Source of the DNA: Okapia johnstoni
Lineage: Eukaryota > Chordata > Mammalia > Artiodactyla > Giraffidae
Direction of reading: 5' to 3'
DNA length: 64,000 nucleotides
Assembly (NCBI GenBank): GCA_024291935.2
Contig: CM044322.1
Coordinates: 69,493,405-69,557,404 of the forward strand
The notes under the pieces were generated by a model that was not told the origin of the DNA, searched no databases, and saw only the letters and a list, made by a program, of their open reading frames with translations. Shown here piece by piece: positions 23,400 to 35,358 of this stretch (within the stretch, counting starts at the first letter, position 1; every line of letters begins with the position of its first letter). A program made the translations under genes and the position numbers.

Positions 23400-23616
23400 G
23401 CTTCCCAGGTGGCACTAGTAGTAAAGAACCCACCTGGCAATTGCAGGAGACATAAGAGACGCAGGTTCGATACCTGGGCCAGGAAGATTCCCTGGAGGAG
23501 GGCATGGCAACCCACTCCAGTAGTCTTGCTTGGAGAATCCCATGGACAGAGAAGCCTGGCGGGCTACGGTCCATAGGGTCGCAAAGAGTTGGCACGACTG
23601 AAGCAACTTAGCATGC
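23400..23616 (+). repeat. Bov-tA SINE
   Basis: Full-length layout from GGCTTCCCAGGTGGCACTAG to GCACGACTGAAGCAACTTAG, including the tRNA-like B box GGTTCGATACC. It is 20 bp from an inverted partner. Confidence 0.9.
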
Positions 23617-23635
23617 ACACACACAGAATATCGCT

Positions 23636-23846
23636 GATGTTGTTTAGTCACTAAGTTGTTCGGACCCTTTTCCAACCCCATGGACCACAGCCTACCAGGC
23701 TCCTCTGTCTATGGGATTCTCCAGGCAAGAATACGGGAGCGGGTTGCCATGCCCTCCTCCAGGGGATCTTCCCGACTCTGGCACTGAACCCACGTCTCCT
23801 GCATTGGCAGGCAGATTTTTTATCACTGAACTCCCAGGGAAGCTCA
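23636..23846 (-). repeat. Bov-tA SINE
   Basis: Reverse-complement copy running from TGTTGTTTAGTCACTAAGTT on the left to CTGAACTCCCAGGGAAGC on the right. Confidence 0.9.
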
Positions 23847-24047
23847 CTAGCACCTCCCAGGGAACATGAAGATAGTAAGGATGTGCAAATTTTGGCAACT
23901 GGTAGACCACAGACATTTTTGGGGCTAACAAAAGCTATGGCCCTGATCCCCATTAAACGTACATGTACAAATATTACCCATCATGTTTAGGGCGTTCAGG
24001 AATACCATAAGTCTCTATTTAGGGGGAAATAATTCAATTTTCTGAAC

Positions 24048-24172
24048 AACAGTTATTTTTTGGCCACACAGCACAGCTTTTGGGATTTTAGTTTCTCAAC
24101 TAGGGATTGAATCTGTGACCCCTGAAGTGGAAGTGTGGAGTCCTAACCACTGGACCACCAGGGAATTTGTTC
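24048..24172 (-). repeat. CHR-type artiodactyl tRNA-derived SINE
   Basis: Reads TTTTTTGGCCACACAGCACA then CTAGGGATTGAATCTGTGAC and CTAACCACTGGACCACCAGG, the minus-strand form of the artiodactyl tRNA-Glu-derived SINE family. Confidence 0.8.
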
Positions 24173-24189
24173 CATCTTATAAAATGGCC

Positions 24190-24777
24190 TCAGAATTGCT
24201 AGTTCTAGCTCACTACCCTGTGACAAAAAAATTACCAACTACTGTACATTATTTGTTATCAAAATACTGTTTTTCAAAGATACTTAGATTATTTTCTTCC
24301 TCATCTCCTCAGTGTTATTCACTTGCAACACAGTTAGGTTTATTTGTTACTGTTTGTATTCCATTTGGGGTTTTACCCACATTCTTGTTTTATATATTTG
24401 TTTATCTTTTGAGTATGGAAAACACCCATGTAGTTCTAAAAGTCAAAACTACACAAAAAGAAACAGTCAGAGAAACGTCACTTCAATCTCATGCCCCATT
24501 CTTACCCTTTTCCACCCATCTGTGCAGATAATCAGTCGAATATTAGTTTTTGGATTCATTCTTCCTATATTTCTTTCTGCAGAAATGAGAATACACATGT
24601 ATATTCTTACACTCTCTTCTTTCTCACTTGAAAGGCAACATGCTATAGATACTCTTTTGCACTTTGCTTTTTTCGACTTGACAATATATCTTGGCAATCT
24701 CTCCAGGTCATTTCATGGAACTCTTCCTCATTTTTTTTTTTTTTTTTTTTGGTAGTTGCATAGTTTCCCACCCTGTG
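24190..24777 (-). repeat. Old L1 (L1M-type), right part in element sense
   Basis: The 3' portion of an old minus-strand L1: CAGAAATGAGAATACACATG, CAACATGCTATAGATACTC, then GTAGTTGCATAGTTTCCCAC. The element continues on the far side of the BovB insertion. A 22-base T run lies inside it at 24,730-24,751. Confidence 0.55.
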
Positions 24778-24786
24778 GATATACCA

Positions 24787-26777
24787 GTTCAGTCAGTTCA
24801 GTCGCTCGGTCGTGTCTGACTTTTTGCCACCCCATGGACTGCAGCACAGGCTTCCCTGTCCATCAGCAACTCCCGGAGGCTACTCAAACTCACATCCATC
24901 ACGTCGGTGATGCCATCCAATCATCTCATCCTCTGCTGTCCCCTTCTCCTCCTGCCTTCAATCTTTCCCAGCATCAGGGCCTTTTCCAATGAGTCAGTTC
25001 TTCGCATCAGGTGGCCAGAGTATTGGAGTTTCAGCTTCAACATCAGTCCTTCAAATGAATACTCAGGACTGATTTCCTTTAGGATTGACTGGTTGGATCT
25101 CCTTGCAGTCCAAGGGACTATCAAGAGTCTTCTCCAACACCACCAAAAGCATCAATTCTTCGGCGCTCAGCTTTCTTTATAGTCCAACTCTCACATCCAT
25201 ACATGACTACTGGAAAAACCATAGCTTTGACTAGACGGACCTTTGTTGGTAAACTAATGTCCCTGCTTTCTAATATGCTGTCTAGGTTGGTCATAGCTTT
25301 TCTTCCAAGGAGCACGCATCTTTTAATTTCATGGCTGCAGTCACCATCTGGAGTGATTTTGGAGCCCAAAAACATAAAGTCTCTCACCATTTCCATTGTT
25401 TCCCTATCTATTTACCATGAAGTGATGAGACCAAATGCCATGATCTTGGTTTTCTGAATGTTGAGCTTTAAGCCAACTTTTTCACTCTCCTCTTTCACTT
25501 TCATCAAGAGGCTCTTTAGTTCTTCTTCACTTTCTGCCATAAAGGTGGTGTCATCTGCATATCTGAAGTTATTGATATTTCTCCCGGCAGTCTTGATTTC
25601 AGCTTGTGTTTCTTCCAGCCCAGCATTTCTCATGATGTACTCTGCATATAAGTTAAATAAGCAGGGTGACAATATACGGCCTTGACGTACTTTCACGATT
25701 TGGAACCAGTCTGTTGTTCCATGTCCAGTTCTAACTGTTGTATCCTGACCTGCATACAGGTTTCTCAAGAGGCAGGTCAGGTGGTCTGGTATTCCCATCT
25801 CTTTCAGAATTTTCCACAGTTTCTTGTGATCCACACAGTCAAAGGCCTTGGCTTAGTCAATAAAGCAAAAGTAGATGTTTTTCTGGAACTCTCTTGCTTT
25901 TTTGATGATCCAGCAGATGTTGGCAATTTGATCTCTGGTTCCTCTGCCTTTTCTAAATCCAGCTTGAGCGTCTGGAAGTTCATGTTTCACATACTGTTGA
26001 AGCCTGGCTTGGAGAATTTTGAGCATTATTTTGCTAGCATGTGAGATGAGTGCAATTGTGCAGTAGTTTGAACATTCTTTGGCATTGCCTTTCTTTGGGA
26101 TTGGAATGAAAGCTGACCTTTTCCAGTCCTGTGGCCACTGCTAAATTTTTCAGATTTGCTGGCATATTGAGTGCAGCACTTTCACAGCATCATCTTTTAG
26201 GATTTGAAATAGTTCAAGTGGAATTCCATCATCTCCACTAGCTTTGTTTGTAGTGATGCTTCATAAGGCCCACTTGACTTCACATTCCAGGATGTCTGGC
26301 TCCAGGCGAGTGATCACACCATCGTGATTATCTGGCTTGTGAAGATCTTTTTTGTACAGTTCTTCAGTGTATTCTTGCCACCTCTTCTTAATCTCTTCTG
26401 CTTCTGTTAGGTCCATACCATTTCTGTCCTTTATTGAGCCCATCTTTGCATGAAAATTTCCTTTGGTATCTCTAATTTTCTTGAAGAGATCTCTAGTCTT
26501 TCCCATTCTATTGTTTTCCTCTATTTCTTTGCATTGATCCTGAGAAAGGCTTTCTTATCTCTCCTTGCTATTTTTTGGAACTCTGCATTCAAATGGATTT
26601 ATCTTTCCTTTTCTCCTTTGCCTTTAGCTTCTCTTCTTTTCTCAGCTATTTGTCAGGCCTCGTCAGACAACCATTTTGCCTTTTTGCATTTCTTTTTCTG
26701 GGGGATGGTCTTGATCACTGTCTCCTGTACAACGTCACGAACCTCTGTCCATAGTTCTTCAGGCACTCTGTCTACCA
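24787..26777 (-). mobile_element. BovB LINE (RTE), 5'-truncated, about 2 kb
   Basis: On the minus strand the frame gives reverse-transcriptase sequence: TRDLFKKIRDTKG, IPDHLTCLLRNLYAG, the catalytic block FRYADDTTFMAE and the C-terminal MYGCESWTIKKAE. The frame is broken by stops and frameshifts and the endonuclease half is missing, so it is dead. The sequence GATATACCA flanks it at 24,778-24,786 and 26,778-26,786, marking the insertion into an older L1. BovB reverse transcribes its own RNA at nicked target DNA (family knowledge). Confidence 0.92.
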
Positions 26778-26786
26778 GATATACCA

Positions 26787-27095
26787 CAGTTTATTCTTTA
26801 TTTATCCATGTATGGTATTTAGGTTGTTTCTAATATTTTGCAATTACAAACGATACTGCAATAAACAACCTTGTGTACATGTATTTCCATATTTTGGAGG
26901 TGTATCTTCATGGTAAATTCCTAGAAGGATTGTTGGATCAGAAAACTGGCGTATTTGTTGTTTTGTTAGATGCTGCCAAATCCCCTTTCAAAAGGGTTGT
27001 ACCGATTTTCATTCCCATCAGCAGCATGTGAGCATGCCTTGTTCTCCAGAGCCTTACCACAGATATGTGCTAAGTTTTGGCCTCCACATGTACTG
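26787..27095 (-). repeat. Old L1 (L1M-type), continuing after the BovB insertion
   Basis: CACAGTTTATTCTTTATTTATCC, TTTAGGTTGTTTCTAATAT and CATTCCCATCAGCAGCATGT are the reverse-complement L1 3' pattern and continue the left fragment in register. Confidence 0.6.
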
Positions 27096-27234
27096 TGCCT
27101 GTATGGGGCAGGGACAGGTACATTCGAGCCAGAACAGCAGAACCCATCACTTATCAACAACTCCACAGCTGACGCCCGGGGCAGGTGACTGCCACGTCTT
27201 CCCTACTGCAGCAGCTTTCTGTTTCTTCCTATAG

Positions 27235-27722
27235 TCTTAGCTCTACACAGCAGCCTGTGATCCTTCAGAAAGATCATTCCCTGTTCATAAAGCTCCAAGA
27301 GCTTCCCAGCTCATGAAACCCAAACAGCTACCTTAGCCGGTGAAATCCTAAGAGTCTGGGCTCCGGTTTCATCTCCTGCCACTCCCTTCTCCGCTCACGC
27401 TGCCCCACCCTCACTGGCATCCTGCATGCTTGCTTGCATGTGCATCTGCACATGATGCATCTGATGTTTCTTCTCCCCAGAACGCTCATCCCCAGATACC
27501 TGTGTGGTCCCCTCCCTTACTTCCTTCAGGACTGCTCACGTGTCACTTTAGGTGACCTATGGGTTTCCCTGAATAACCTGCCTAGAGCAGTATCCCCTCT
27601 CCCTTCTCCACCTCCTCACCTTGTTTTACTTTTCTTCATGACACCCACCAACACCTGATATATGTAAGGCTCATGAGGACAGGAACCTTTTTTTTGGTAT
27701 ACAATGAGCAATCAATAAGTGT
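27235..27722 (+). repeat. L2 LINE fragment
   Basis: L2-like blocks CTTCAGGACTGCTCACGTGT and CTCATGAGGACAGGAACC, ending ATGAGCAATCAATAAGTG. Confidence 0.5.
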
Positions 27723-29077
27723 ACAGATGGTCCTTGACATACAGTGGTTTGACTTACGACTTTCTGATGGTATAAAATTGATACACACTCAGTAGAATAT
27801 TGACTGATCTTTTCTTGGGTATTGATACATGGTACAGGACTCTGTTGTGATGCTGGGCAGCAGTCATGGGCCTTAGCTTCCAGCCATGAGAACACAAGTG
27901 TAAACAACCAGTACACTTACAGTCACCCTGTACCCAGACAGCCATTCTGTTTTTCACTCTCAGTACAGTACTCGATAAATTACATGAGATACTCAACATT
28001 TAATTATAAAACTGGTTTGATAAATGGTTGCTGATTGTTCCATAGCTCTATATAATGCTGCTACTTCTAGTGAATGGAGATATGATGAAAAAACTGTAGC
28101 TGATTAGAAGATAAGTCATAAGCATGCTAAAATAATTACTACTCTAAAAACAAACCCAAGCAAGGTCCCGGTTCACTGGGAAAGAGGAAGGGGAGGAAGG
28201 GAGAGAGAATGGTTGCTTTTGAATTAAGAGAAGTGATCATCTACATACCTCCTTAGCTGCAAGAAGGTTATCCTGTTACTGTTCCTCTAACTAGTCAGCA
28301 GAGCATCTAAAAACAGCTTCTGATGCCCAGTTTCCAGAAATCTTCACAGCGCTTGCTCAGATATCTATGCTTTCTAAACACTCTTATACTTGGAAGACTG
28401 GTTCTCTGGTAATTCACCTCTTTCCCTAAATCCTGTCCAACTAGCCTAGGAGCTGGTGAGGAATGGAGTTTATGAGATTCAGCTTCGTCCAAGCAGAAGA
28501 CAGCATGACCTGACTTAGGTTGAGAAGGAGCCAGCTCCTGCAGACTCTCAAATGTTGGCTACAACTTTAAGAGCACCTACTCACTGAGCTCTGGAGATGT
28601 CATAACCAGTAAGACCAAACCAGAATAAAAACTGAATATTACCATGAGTCAATGCAATATTATAAAAGGAGCGTTTTCAAAGCAGTCTGCTGCAGAAAGC
28701 CAATGTGACATAATGGTCCAGGCAGTGCAGTAGGAGATAACAACACAGGCAAAGCTCGTTAGTAATGGCGAAATGACCATGACCATGTCGGGCCAGCTCC
28801 ACTTACTCACACGATAGCTATAACTTAAAACTCACTCTCAAGCTAGGAAAGGGAGTGTTAGTAGCTAAGGCACCTGGGGGTTAAAAACATGATACATTTC
28901 ACTCAGTGTTTAGGTGTGGCCATTCTGAGGTAGCAAACATTATGTGAACAAGTAAGATTTTATTCCTTTTCTGAGAATGTCAGGATGGGAAGCCAGTCTC
29001 TGTTCTTACTCTGCAAAGAATTCCTGGAAGTTCTTCCCAGCTTTGCACAAATATGACCAGGCTGTAATCCTGCTTAC

Positions 29078-29138
29078 CATGTCTGCTGATAAACCGGATA
29101 CAGCTTTCTACCACCAGAGGAATTGCCTGGCTGGAATC
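29078..29138 (-). CDS. SRGAP3: SRGAP3 exon: start of RhoGAP domain
   Basis: 61-bp exon (phase 0 in, phase 1 out) encoding DSSQAIPLVVESCIRFISRH and the first base of the next Gly. IPLVVESCIRFI is the first helix region of the srGAP RhoGAP domain. The acceptor is TTCTCTGGCTTTTCAG ending at 29139; the donor is GTAAGC from 29077. The preceding and following exons join in frame with it. The exon was found by looking for the expected junction sequence because it is too short to give an open frame of its own. Confidence 0.96.
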
Positions 29139-29353
29139 CTGAAAAGCCAGAGAAACACAGCATTAGATTCTTCAGAGAAAGCCCAGGGTCAGAGAAAATG
29201 GACCAAAACTGTATGGAGCTTGTCTCAGCTGGATCAGAGGCCAGACCACAAGAAGCATCCAGTCTGTGCTCCAAGCCCCAAAGCACATGCACACCCATCT
29301 ACTTGGAATGCCTCACACAGAAGTCTTACATTTAGCACGTCCCATGTGGAACT

Positions 29354-29617
29354 GCTGCTGCTGCTAAGTCGCTTCAGTCGTGTCCGACTCTGTGCGACCC
29401 CATAGACGGCAGCCCACCAGGCTCCCCCGTCCCTGGGATTCTCCAGGCAAGAACACTGGAGTGGGTTGCCATTTCCTTCTCCAGTGCATGAAAGTGAAAA
29501 GTGAAAGGGAAATCGCTCAGTCGTGTCCGACTCTTAGCGACCCCATGGACTGCAGCCTGCCAGGCTCCTCCGTCCATGGGATTTTCCAGGCAAGAGTACT
29601 GGAGTGGGGTGCCATTG
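29354..29617 (-). repeat. Bov-A2 SINE with 12-bp target duplication
   Basis: Minus-strand dimer: GCTGCTGCTGCTAAGTCGCT tail on the left, monomers joined by CATGAAAGTGAAAAGTGAAA. CCATGTGGAACT occurs at 29,342-29,353 and 29,618-29,629, flanking it exactly. Low divergence between flank and consensus suggests a fairly young insertion. Confidence 0.92.
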
Positions 29618-29704
29618 CCATGTGGAACTAGTCATCTTTTATTCTAAACTAGCTGCCCACCCCTGGCCATATGATCAATCAATAGATACATATATTTTGC
29701 CTCC

Positions 29705-30000
29705 TCAGTTCAGTTCGGTTCAGTTGCTCAGTCATGTCCGACTCTTTGCCACCCCATGAATTGCAGCACGCCAGGCCTCCCTGTCCATCACCAACTCCTG
29801 GAGTTTACCCAAACCCATGTCCATCTAGTCAGTGATGCCATCCAACCATCTCATTCTCTGTTGTCCCCTTCTCCTCCTGCCCCTAATCCTTCCCAGCATT
29901 AGGGTCTTTTCCAATGAGTCAACTCTTCACATGAGGTGGTCAAAGTATTGGAGTTTCAGCTTCAACATCAGCCCTTCCAATGAACACCCAGGACTGATCT
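29705..30000 (-). repeat. BovB LINE 3' fragment
   Basis: Starts CAGTTCAGTTCGGTTCAGTT and ends near CACCCAGGACTGATCTCC. Same type of short 3' BovB piece as at 9.5 and 10.3 kb. Confidence 0.85.
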
Positions 30001-30146
30001 CCTCCTAAATACCCCTTAAATCTATTTATTTCTCTTCATCTCTACTGCCACCAACCCAGTCCAATCCATCAGTATCTCCATTCCTACTCCTGACATCCTA
30101 CAAATCAGTTTTTCTTCCCTTATACATGGTTAGTGATCTTTAAAGG

Positions 30147-30325
30147 TGCTGTATGCTTAGTTGCTCAGTTGTGTCTGACTCTTTGTGACCCCGTGGACTG
30201 TAGCCCACCAGGCTCCTCTGTCCATGGGATTTTCCAGGCAAGAATCCTGGAGTGGGTTGCTGTGCCCTCCTCCAGGGGATCTTCCCGACCCAAGGATCGA
30301 ACCTAGGTCTCCCATATTGCAGGTG
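30147..30325 (-). repeat. Bov-tA SINE
   Basis: Reverse-complement copy from TTAGTTGCTCAGTTGTGTCT to GACCCAAGGATCGAACCTAG and CTCCCATATTGCAGG. The far end of the head is missing. Confidence 0.88.
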
Positions 30326-30329
30326 CTTT

Positions 30330-30840
30330 AAAAGTGCCCGTTTCATCAGTTTCTCTTGGCTAAACTCTGTCAAAGACCTCTCATTATTTTCTGTCCGCAG
30401 CCTTGTGTGTCCAGGGTCGCATCTTATCCAGGTTTGCCTCCTTCTGCTCCTCCTCCAGTTCTGTTTCAGCCACACTGGGCCCTCTTCTGCTCCTCTGTAA
30501 GTCCTCCTTTGCTCATGGATTTGAAGGAGTCATTCCTGCTGCTGGAAGCTCTCCTCACCCAGAACCCCCACCCACAGGGTCTCAGGACAAGTATCACTTC
30601 CTTAGGGCTGCTTTTCTAGACTCCCCAGATGAGTTCAAAGCCCCTGTCTATGAGGTCTCAGTACCTTGTACCTGGCCTTCACACTCTGATTATGACTTAA
30701 TTGCGTGGGTATAAATATTTGTTTGCATTTTTCACCATTACAGTTCGAGTTCCACAGGGCAGCCCCCATGTCAATTGTTGGTGTCCAGTGCTGGCTAAGA
30801 TGCTCTCACACAGCAGGTGTTCAATTAATATCAGTGGAAG
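30330..30840 (+). repeat. L2 LINE fragment
   Basis: L2-like body followed by CACACAGCAGGTGTTCAATT near the right end. Divergence is high. Confidence 0.5.
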
Positions 30841-31025
30841 GTAGCAGAATGAATCCACAGGAGCATCACAATGGGGATTTGTTTGGTATTAAAGGCAAGA
30901 AAAAAAAAAACAACTCTTGGACACAGTGGAGACTAATTGGTACTAAACTAAGGCCTCCCAGATACCCATCTTTGCTCTGCTATTTTGCTAAACAACCTGC
31001 CATTTATTTAGCTTTTTTGAGCCTT

Positions 31026-32993
31026 AGATTCAAGGGACTAGATCTGATAGACAGAGTGCCTGATTAACTGTGGATGGAGGTTCGTGACATTGTACAGGAG
31101 AGAGGGATCAAGACCATCCCCAAGAAAAAGAAATGCAAAAAAGCAAAATGGCTGTTTGAGGAGGCCTTACAAATAGCTGTGAAAAGAAGAGAAGTGAAAG
31201 CAAAAGAGAAAAGGAAAGATTTACCCATTTGAATGCAGAGTTTGAAAGAATAGCAAGGAGAGATAAGAAAGCCTTCCTAAGAAATCAATGCAAAGAAATA
31301 GAGGAAAACAACCAAATGGGAAAGACTAGAGATCTCTTCAAGAAAATTAGAGATACCAAGGGAACTTTTCATTCAAAGATGGGCTCAATAAAGGACAGAA
31401 ATGGTATGGACCTAACAGAAGCAGAAGAGATTAAGAAGAGGTGGCAAGAATACACAGAAGAACTGTACAAAAAAGATCTTCACGACCCAGATAATCACGA
31501 TGGTGTGATCACTCACCTAGAGCCAGACATCCTGGAATGTGAAGTCAAGTGGGCCTTAGAGCATCACTACGAACAAAGCTAGTGGAGGTGATGGAATTCC
31601 AGTTGAGCTATTTCAAATCCTAAAAGATGATGCTGTGAAAGTGCTGCACTCAATATGTCAGGAATTTGGAAAACTCAGCAGTGGCCACAGGACTGGAAAA
31701 GGTCAGTTTTCATTCCAATCCCAAAGAAAGGCAATGCCAAAGAATGTTCAAACTACCTCACAATTGCACTCATCTCACATGCTAGTAAAGTAATGCTCAA
31801 AATTCTCCAAGTCAGGCTTCAGCAATACATGAAACATGAACTTCCAGACATTCAAGCCGGATTTAGAAGGCAGAGGAACCAGAGATCAAATTGCCAACAT
31901 CCGTTGGATCATTGAAAAAGCAAGAGAGTTCCAGAAAAACATCTATTTCTGCTTTATTGACTATGCCAAGGCCTTTGACTGTGTGGATCACAATAAACAG
32001 TGGAAAATTCTGAAAGAGATGGGAATACCAGACCACCTGACCTGCCTCTTGAGAAACCTGTATGCAGGTCAGGATGCAACAGTTAGAACTGGACATGAAA
32101 CAACAGACTGGTTCCAAATAGGAAAAGGAGTACATCAAGGCTGTATACTGTTACCTTGCTTATTTAACTTATATGCAGAGTACATCATGAGAAACGCTGG
32201 GCTGGAGGAAGCACAAGCTGGAATCCAGACTGCCGGGAGAAATATCAATAACCTCAGATATGCAGATGACACCACCCTATGGCAGAAGGTGAAGAAGAAC
32301 TGAAGAGCTTCTTGATGAAAGTGAAAGAGGAGAGTGAAAAAGTTGGCTTAAAGTTCCACATTCAGAAAACTAAGATCATGGCATCCGGTCCCATCACTTC
32401 ATGGCAAATAGGGAAACGGTGGAAACAGTGGCTGACTATTTTTTGGGGCTCCAAAATCACTGCTGATGGTGATTGCAGCCAGGAAATTCCTTGAAAGGAA
32501 AGTTATGACCAACCTAGACAGCATATTAAAAAGCAGAGACATTACTTTGTCTACAAAGGTCCGTCTAGCCAAGGCTATGGGTTTTCCAGTAGTCATGTAT
32601 GGATGTGAGAGTTGGACTATAAAGAAAGCTGAGTGCTGAAGAATTGATGCTTTTGAACTGTGGTGTTGGAGAAGACTCTTGAGAGTCCCTTGGACTGCAA
32701 GGAGATCCAACCAGTCTATCCTAAAGGAGATCAGTCCTGGGTATTCATTGGAAGAACTGATGCTGAAGATGTGAAAAGCTGACTCAGCTGAAAAGACCCT
32801 GATGCTGGGAAAGATTGAGGGCAGGAGGAGAAGGGGACAACAGAGGATGAGACGGTTGGATGGCATCACCAACTCAATGGACATGAGTTTGGGTGGACTC
32901 CAGGAGTTGGTGATGGACAGGGAGGCCTGGCGTGCTGCAGTCCATGAGGTGGCAAAGAGTTGGACACGACTGAGTGACTGAACTGAACTGAAC
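31026..32993 (+). mobile_element. BovB LINE (RTE), 5'-truncated, about 2 kb
   Basis: Plus-strand element beginning within the region before the reverse transcriptase (GLDLIDRVPD) and ending with GACTGAACTGAACTGAAC. The frame encodes KAFLRNQCKEIEENN, TRDLFKKIRDTKG, IPDHLTCLLRNLYAG and an intact LRYADDTTL catalytic block near 32,250-32,278. Frameshifts near 31,580, 31,900 and 32,280 and stops near 32,490 and 32,637 break it, and the endonuclease part is absent, so it cannot move on its own. It lies opposite in orientation to the copy at 24.8 kb. Confidence 0.92.
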
Positions 32994-33074
32994 TTGGGCC
33001 TTAACTTGATATCTACAAACTGGGGAGGAGTTGGTGGTGAGGAAGGTAATATTTCCTACTGGCACATGAACATA

Positions 33075-33290
33075 GTGCTTTGCATTTACAAAAGAGTTTA
33101 TAGAGGTGTTGGGTCATGTATTAAGTGATTTAGATGGGTTGTTCCTCATAACAGCTCTATAGGGTGTGTATCAATATTATCCTCATTTGACAATGAGGAA
33201 ACGAAGGCTTAGCAAGGTGAAATAGCTGCTTACGGACATAGTTGGTAAGCAGAGGAGCCAGGATCGAATCTGAGCAGTGTCCCCCTGATA
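33075..33290 (-). repeat. MIR SINE
   Basis: Reverse-complement MIR: GGGTGTGTATCAATATTATC, CAATGAGGAAACGAAGGCTT and GCAGAGGAGCCAGGATCG in the expected order. Confidence 0.75.
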
Positions 33291-33472
33291 CCAAACATCT
33301 CACTGCCACCTATACTGCCTCCCAGGAGCTTGGCAGACATAGCCAGGTGTGAATACCAAATATTACTGAAAATCAGTAGGGTTTTCTAATGCAGCTAAAT
33401 GCATTAATAACTCAGCTCTAAGGAAGAAAGGGATCAGGCAGAATGACTTTAAACCTAGCTAGAAAGGGCTTT

Positions 33473-33683
33473 GGGTCTCCCTGGTGGCTCAGTGGTAAGG
33501 AACCCCCCTGCAATACAGGAGACCTGGGTTCGATCCCCGGTTTGGGAAGATCCCCTGGAGAAGGGCATGGCAACCCATTCTAGTATTCTTGCTTGGAGAA
33601 TTCCATGGACAGAGCAGACTGGCAGGCTATAGTCCATGAGGTCAAAAAGAATCAGACACGACTGAGCGACTAAATAACACAAC
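33473..33683 (+). repeat. Bov-tA SINE with 12-bp target duplication
   Basis: Full-length layout from GGGTCTCCCTGGTGGCTCAG through GGTTCGATCCC to GACACGACTGAGCGACTAAA. AGAAAGGGCTTT occurs at 33,461-33,472 and 33,684-33,695 on the two flanks. Confidence 0.92.
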
Positions 33684-35358
33684 AGAAAGGGCTTTACACG
33701 TTCAGGAGAGAGACTAGGTGCTCCACTGGGGTGGGTCCTGTGACTCCTGTCCATTTAATAGGCTTGTTTTACCCCTCTCCTGTCTCTGAGTTTTCTACTG
33801 TAGCCAGGAGTTTGGCTGCTATCAGGGGAGCAACTGGCTCTCATGAAGAAGCCAGGCTGAGAGAAGAGCCAGCTCCCAAGTGTGCTGGGAACCCATGATG
33901 CTGTCACAGGGAGTGCTGGGGTGCCAAGGTGCAGCTGGAGTCAGGAAGGTCTCAGCGACCCAAATGCTCATCTCCCGACCCCAGACCCATCTGCTTCCTC
34001 CAGCCTTCCAGCTTCAGTAGCCAGTGTCTGCCTTCTTGTTGCCATCACTAATTATACCAGTCAGCCTAGTGTGATCTCACAGGAAGAATTTTCATCAGCT
34101 TTTCCATACACTAATGAAGAAAATGGGTTCCACTATAAAAAACTCCCAAACCCCAGTTTCTGGAGGTCTTTTCTATGTTTACAAACATTATCATACTTAT
34201 CATTTACAAATAGTAGCAGTAGTGATGAGGGCAATGATGTGAGTGTATGTAAAGTTTTTCTGGCCTTAAGTTTAAATATAATAAAGATCCAGAGGGAGGG
34301 AGGTCAGGCAGCACAGGTTATGGGCTTCAACGAGTTGTGTGAGTGCAAAATCCTGCCTAGACTTGTGGGAGAAGGGACATCAATGGTAGTTAAAAGGAAG
34401 CATGCAGGGTTGCAGAAAGCAGAGCACCAACGGTATTAAGCTGCATGTCCGTGGCTACCAGTGGTACATCAGAAGCAGTTTAGACGATAACCTCTTGCAG
34501 ACAAGAGTGCCCCAGAGGGGACCTGTCCTACTGCAGAGGCATGTTTTTCCCAGTCCCCACTGCTCCAGTGGAGCCTAAGTCAAGAGTCCAGTGAAAACAA
34601 ATACTGGACAAAGTCACGAAGGCTTCAGACTCTCTTCTTGTAATATTTCTGAAGTCTGAGTGAATTCATTTCCCCAGGACATGCCCAGTGAGGACTCTCA
34701 GTTCACCATCGATCATGCTGCACACAGCTGACTGGGCAGGGTCTGTGTGCGTCCCTATTCAGTGCCTATCTCTCCCTTTCTTCCTCTCCCCTTCCCTCCT
34801 CCAGTGTTAGAATCCCTGTCGGTTTAATTCTTCTGATTATAGTCTTTTTGGTCATAAAGCCCAGGATTGGAAGGGGTCTTGAAGGATAATTGGGTCAAAT
34901 CCCCATTCAATCAGATGAAAGGAAGTTTAAACTAAAAGAAGAAGGAGAAATGTAGCAAACACAACTTGGAAAAGATGGTAAAGCAGGAGTCCAGTGATTT
35001 TCAGGGGAAAACAATCCAGAAGGTGGCCAGAAAATGTCTAAATGTGCCACCGTTTGGCATAATTTCTCGCACGTGGATTTCACCAGGTACTGATCTTTGA
35101 TACACTTGTTAGATTTCCACTTTCTTGTTTACATGTCAGTAATAAGGAAAAAAGAGGCATCAGAGTTCAGATGTGGGGCTTCAGGAATTGTGAAGAATGG
35201 AGGGTCCCCCATAAGAGAAGGAGAGAAGTAAGGAGAGGTGCTAAGAAACTGAATATGTGGCTGGGAAGCTGAGGAGATAGACATTGAGGGTAGGAGGTGC
35301 CAACTCAACTCCTGAGCACCAATGTCCTGCCTATCAGTTAGGAGTTAGATACAAAGAC

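Larger units (their letters stand above)
20671..29077 (-). other. SRGAP3: 8.4-kb intron within the RhoGAP coding region
   Basis: Holds an L1 3' end (21.16-21.83 kb), a MIR (22.0 kb), two inverted Bov-tA SINEs (23.4 and 23.64 kb), a CHR-type SINE (24.05 kb), an old minus-strand L1 interrupted by a 2-kb BovB (24.2-27.1 kb) and an L2 (27.2 kb). An ancient repeat-like stretch of unassigned family lies at about 27,723-28,040. From 28,040 to 29,077 the sequence looks unique. Confidence 0.75.

Noticed and set aside
23400..23480. tRNA-like head considered as a tRNA gene
   Set aside because: It is the tRNA-derived head of a Bov-tA SINE and is too diverged to fold as a working tRNA.
27723..28040. Ancient DNA-transposon-like sequence
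   Set aside because: It resembles an old interspersed repeat (GACTTACGACTTTCTGATGG and similar), but I could not assign a family with confidence, so it is not listed as a feature.
31229..32494. Reverse-transcriptase frames considered as a host gene
   Set aside because: They are pieces of a broken BovB LINE, matched by two further copies in the window.
33882..34439. 185-codon plus-strand frame
   Set aside because: No domain, no splice signals and no codon bias visible; it lies in the intron opposite to the gene.
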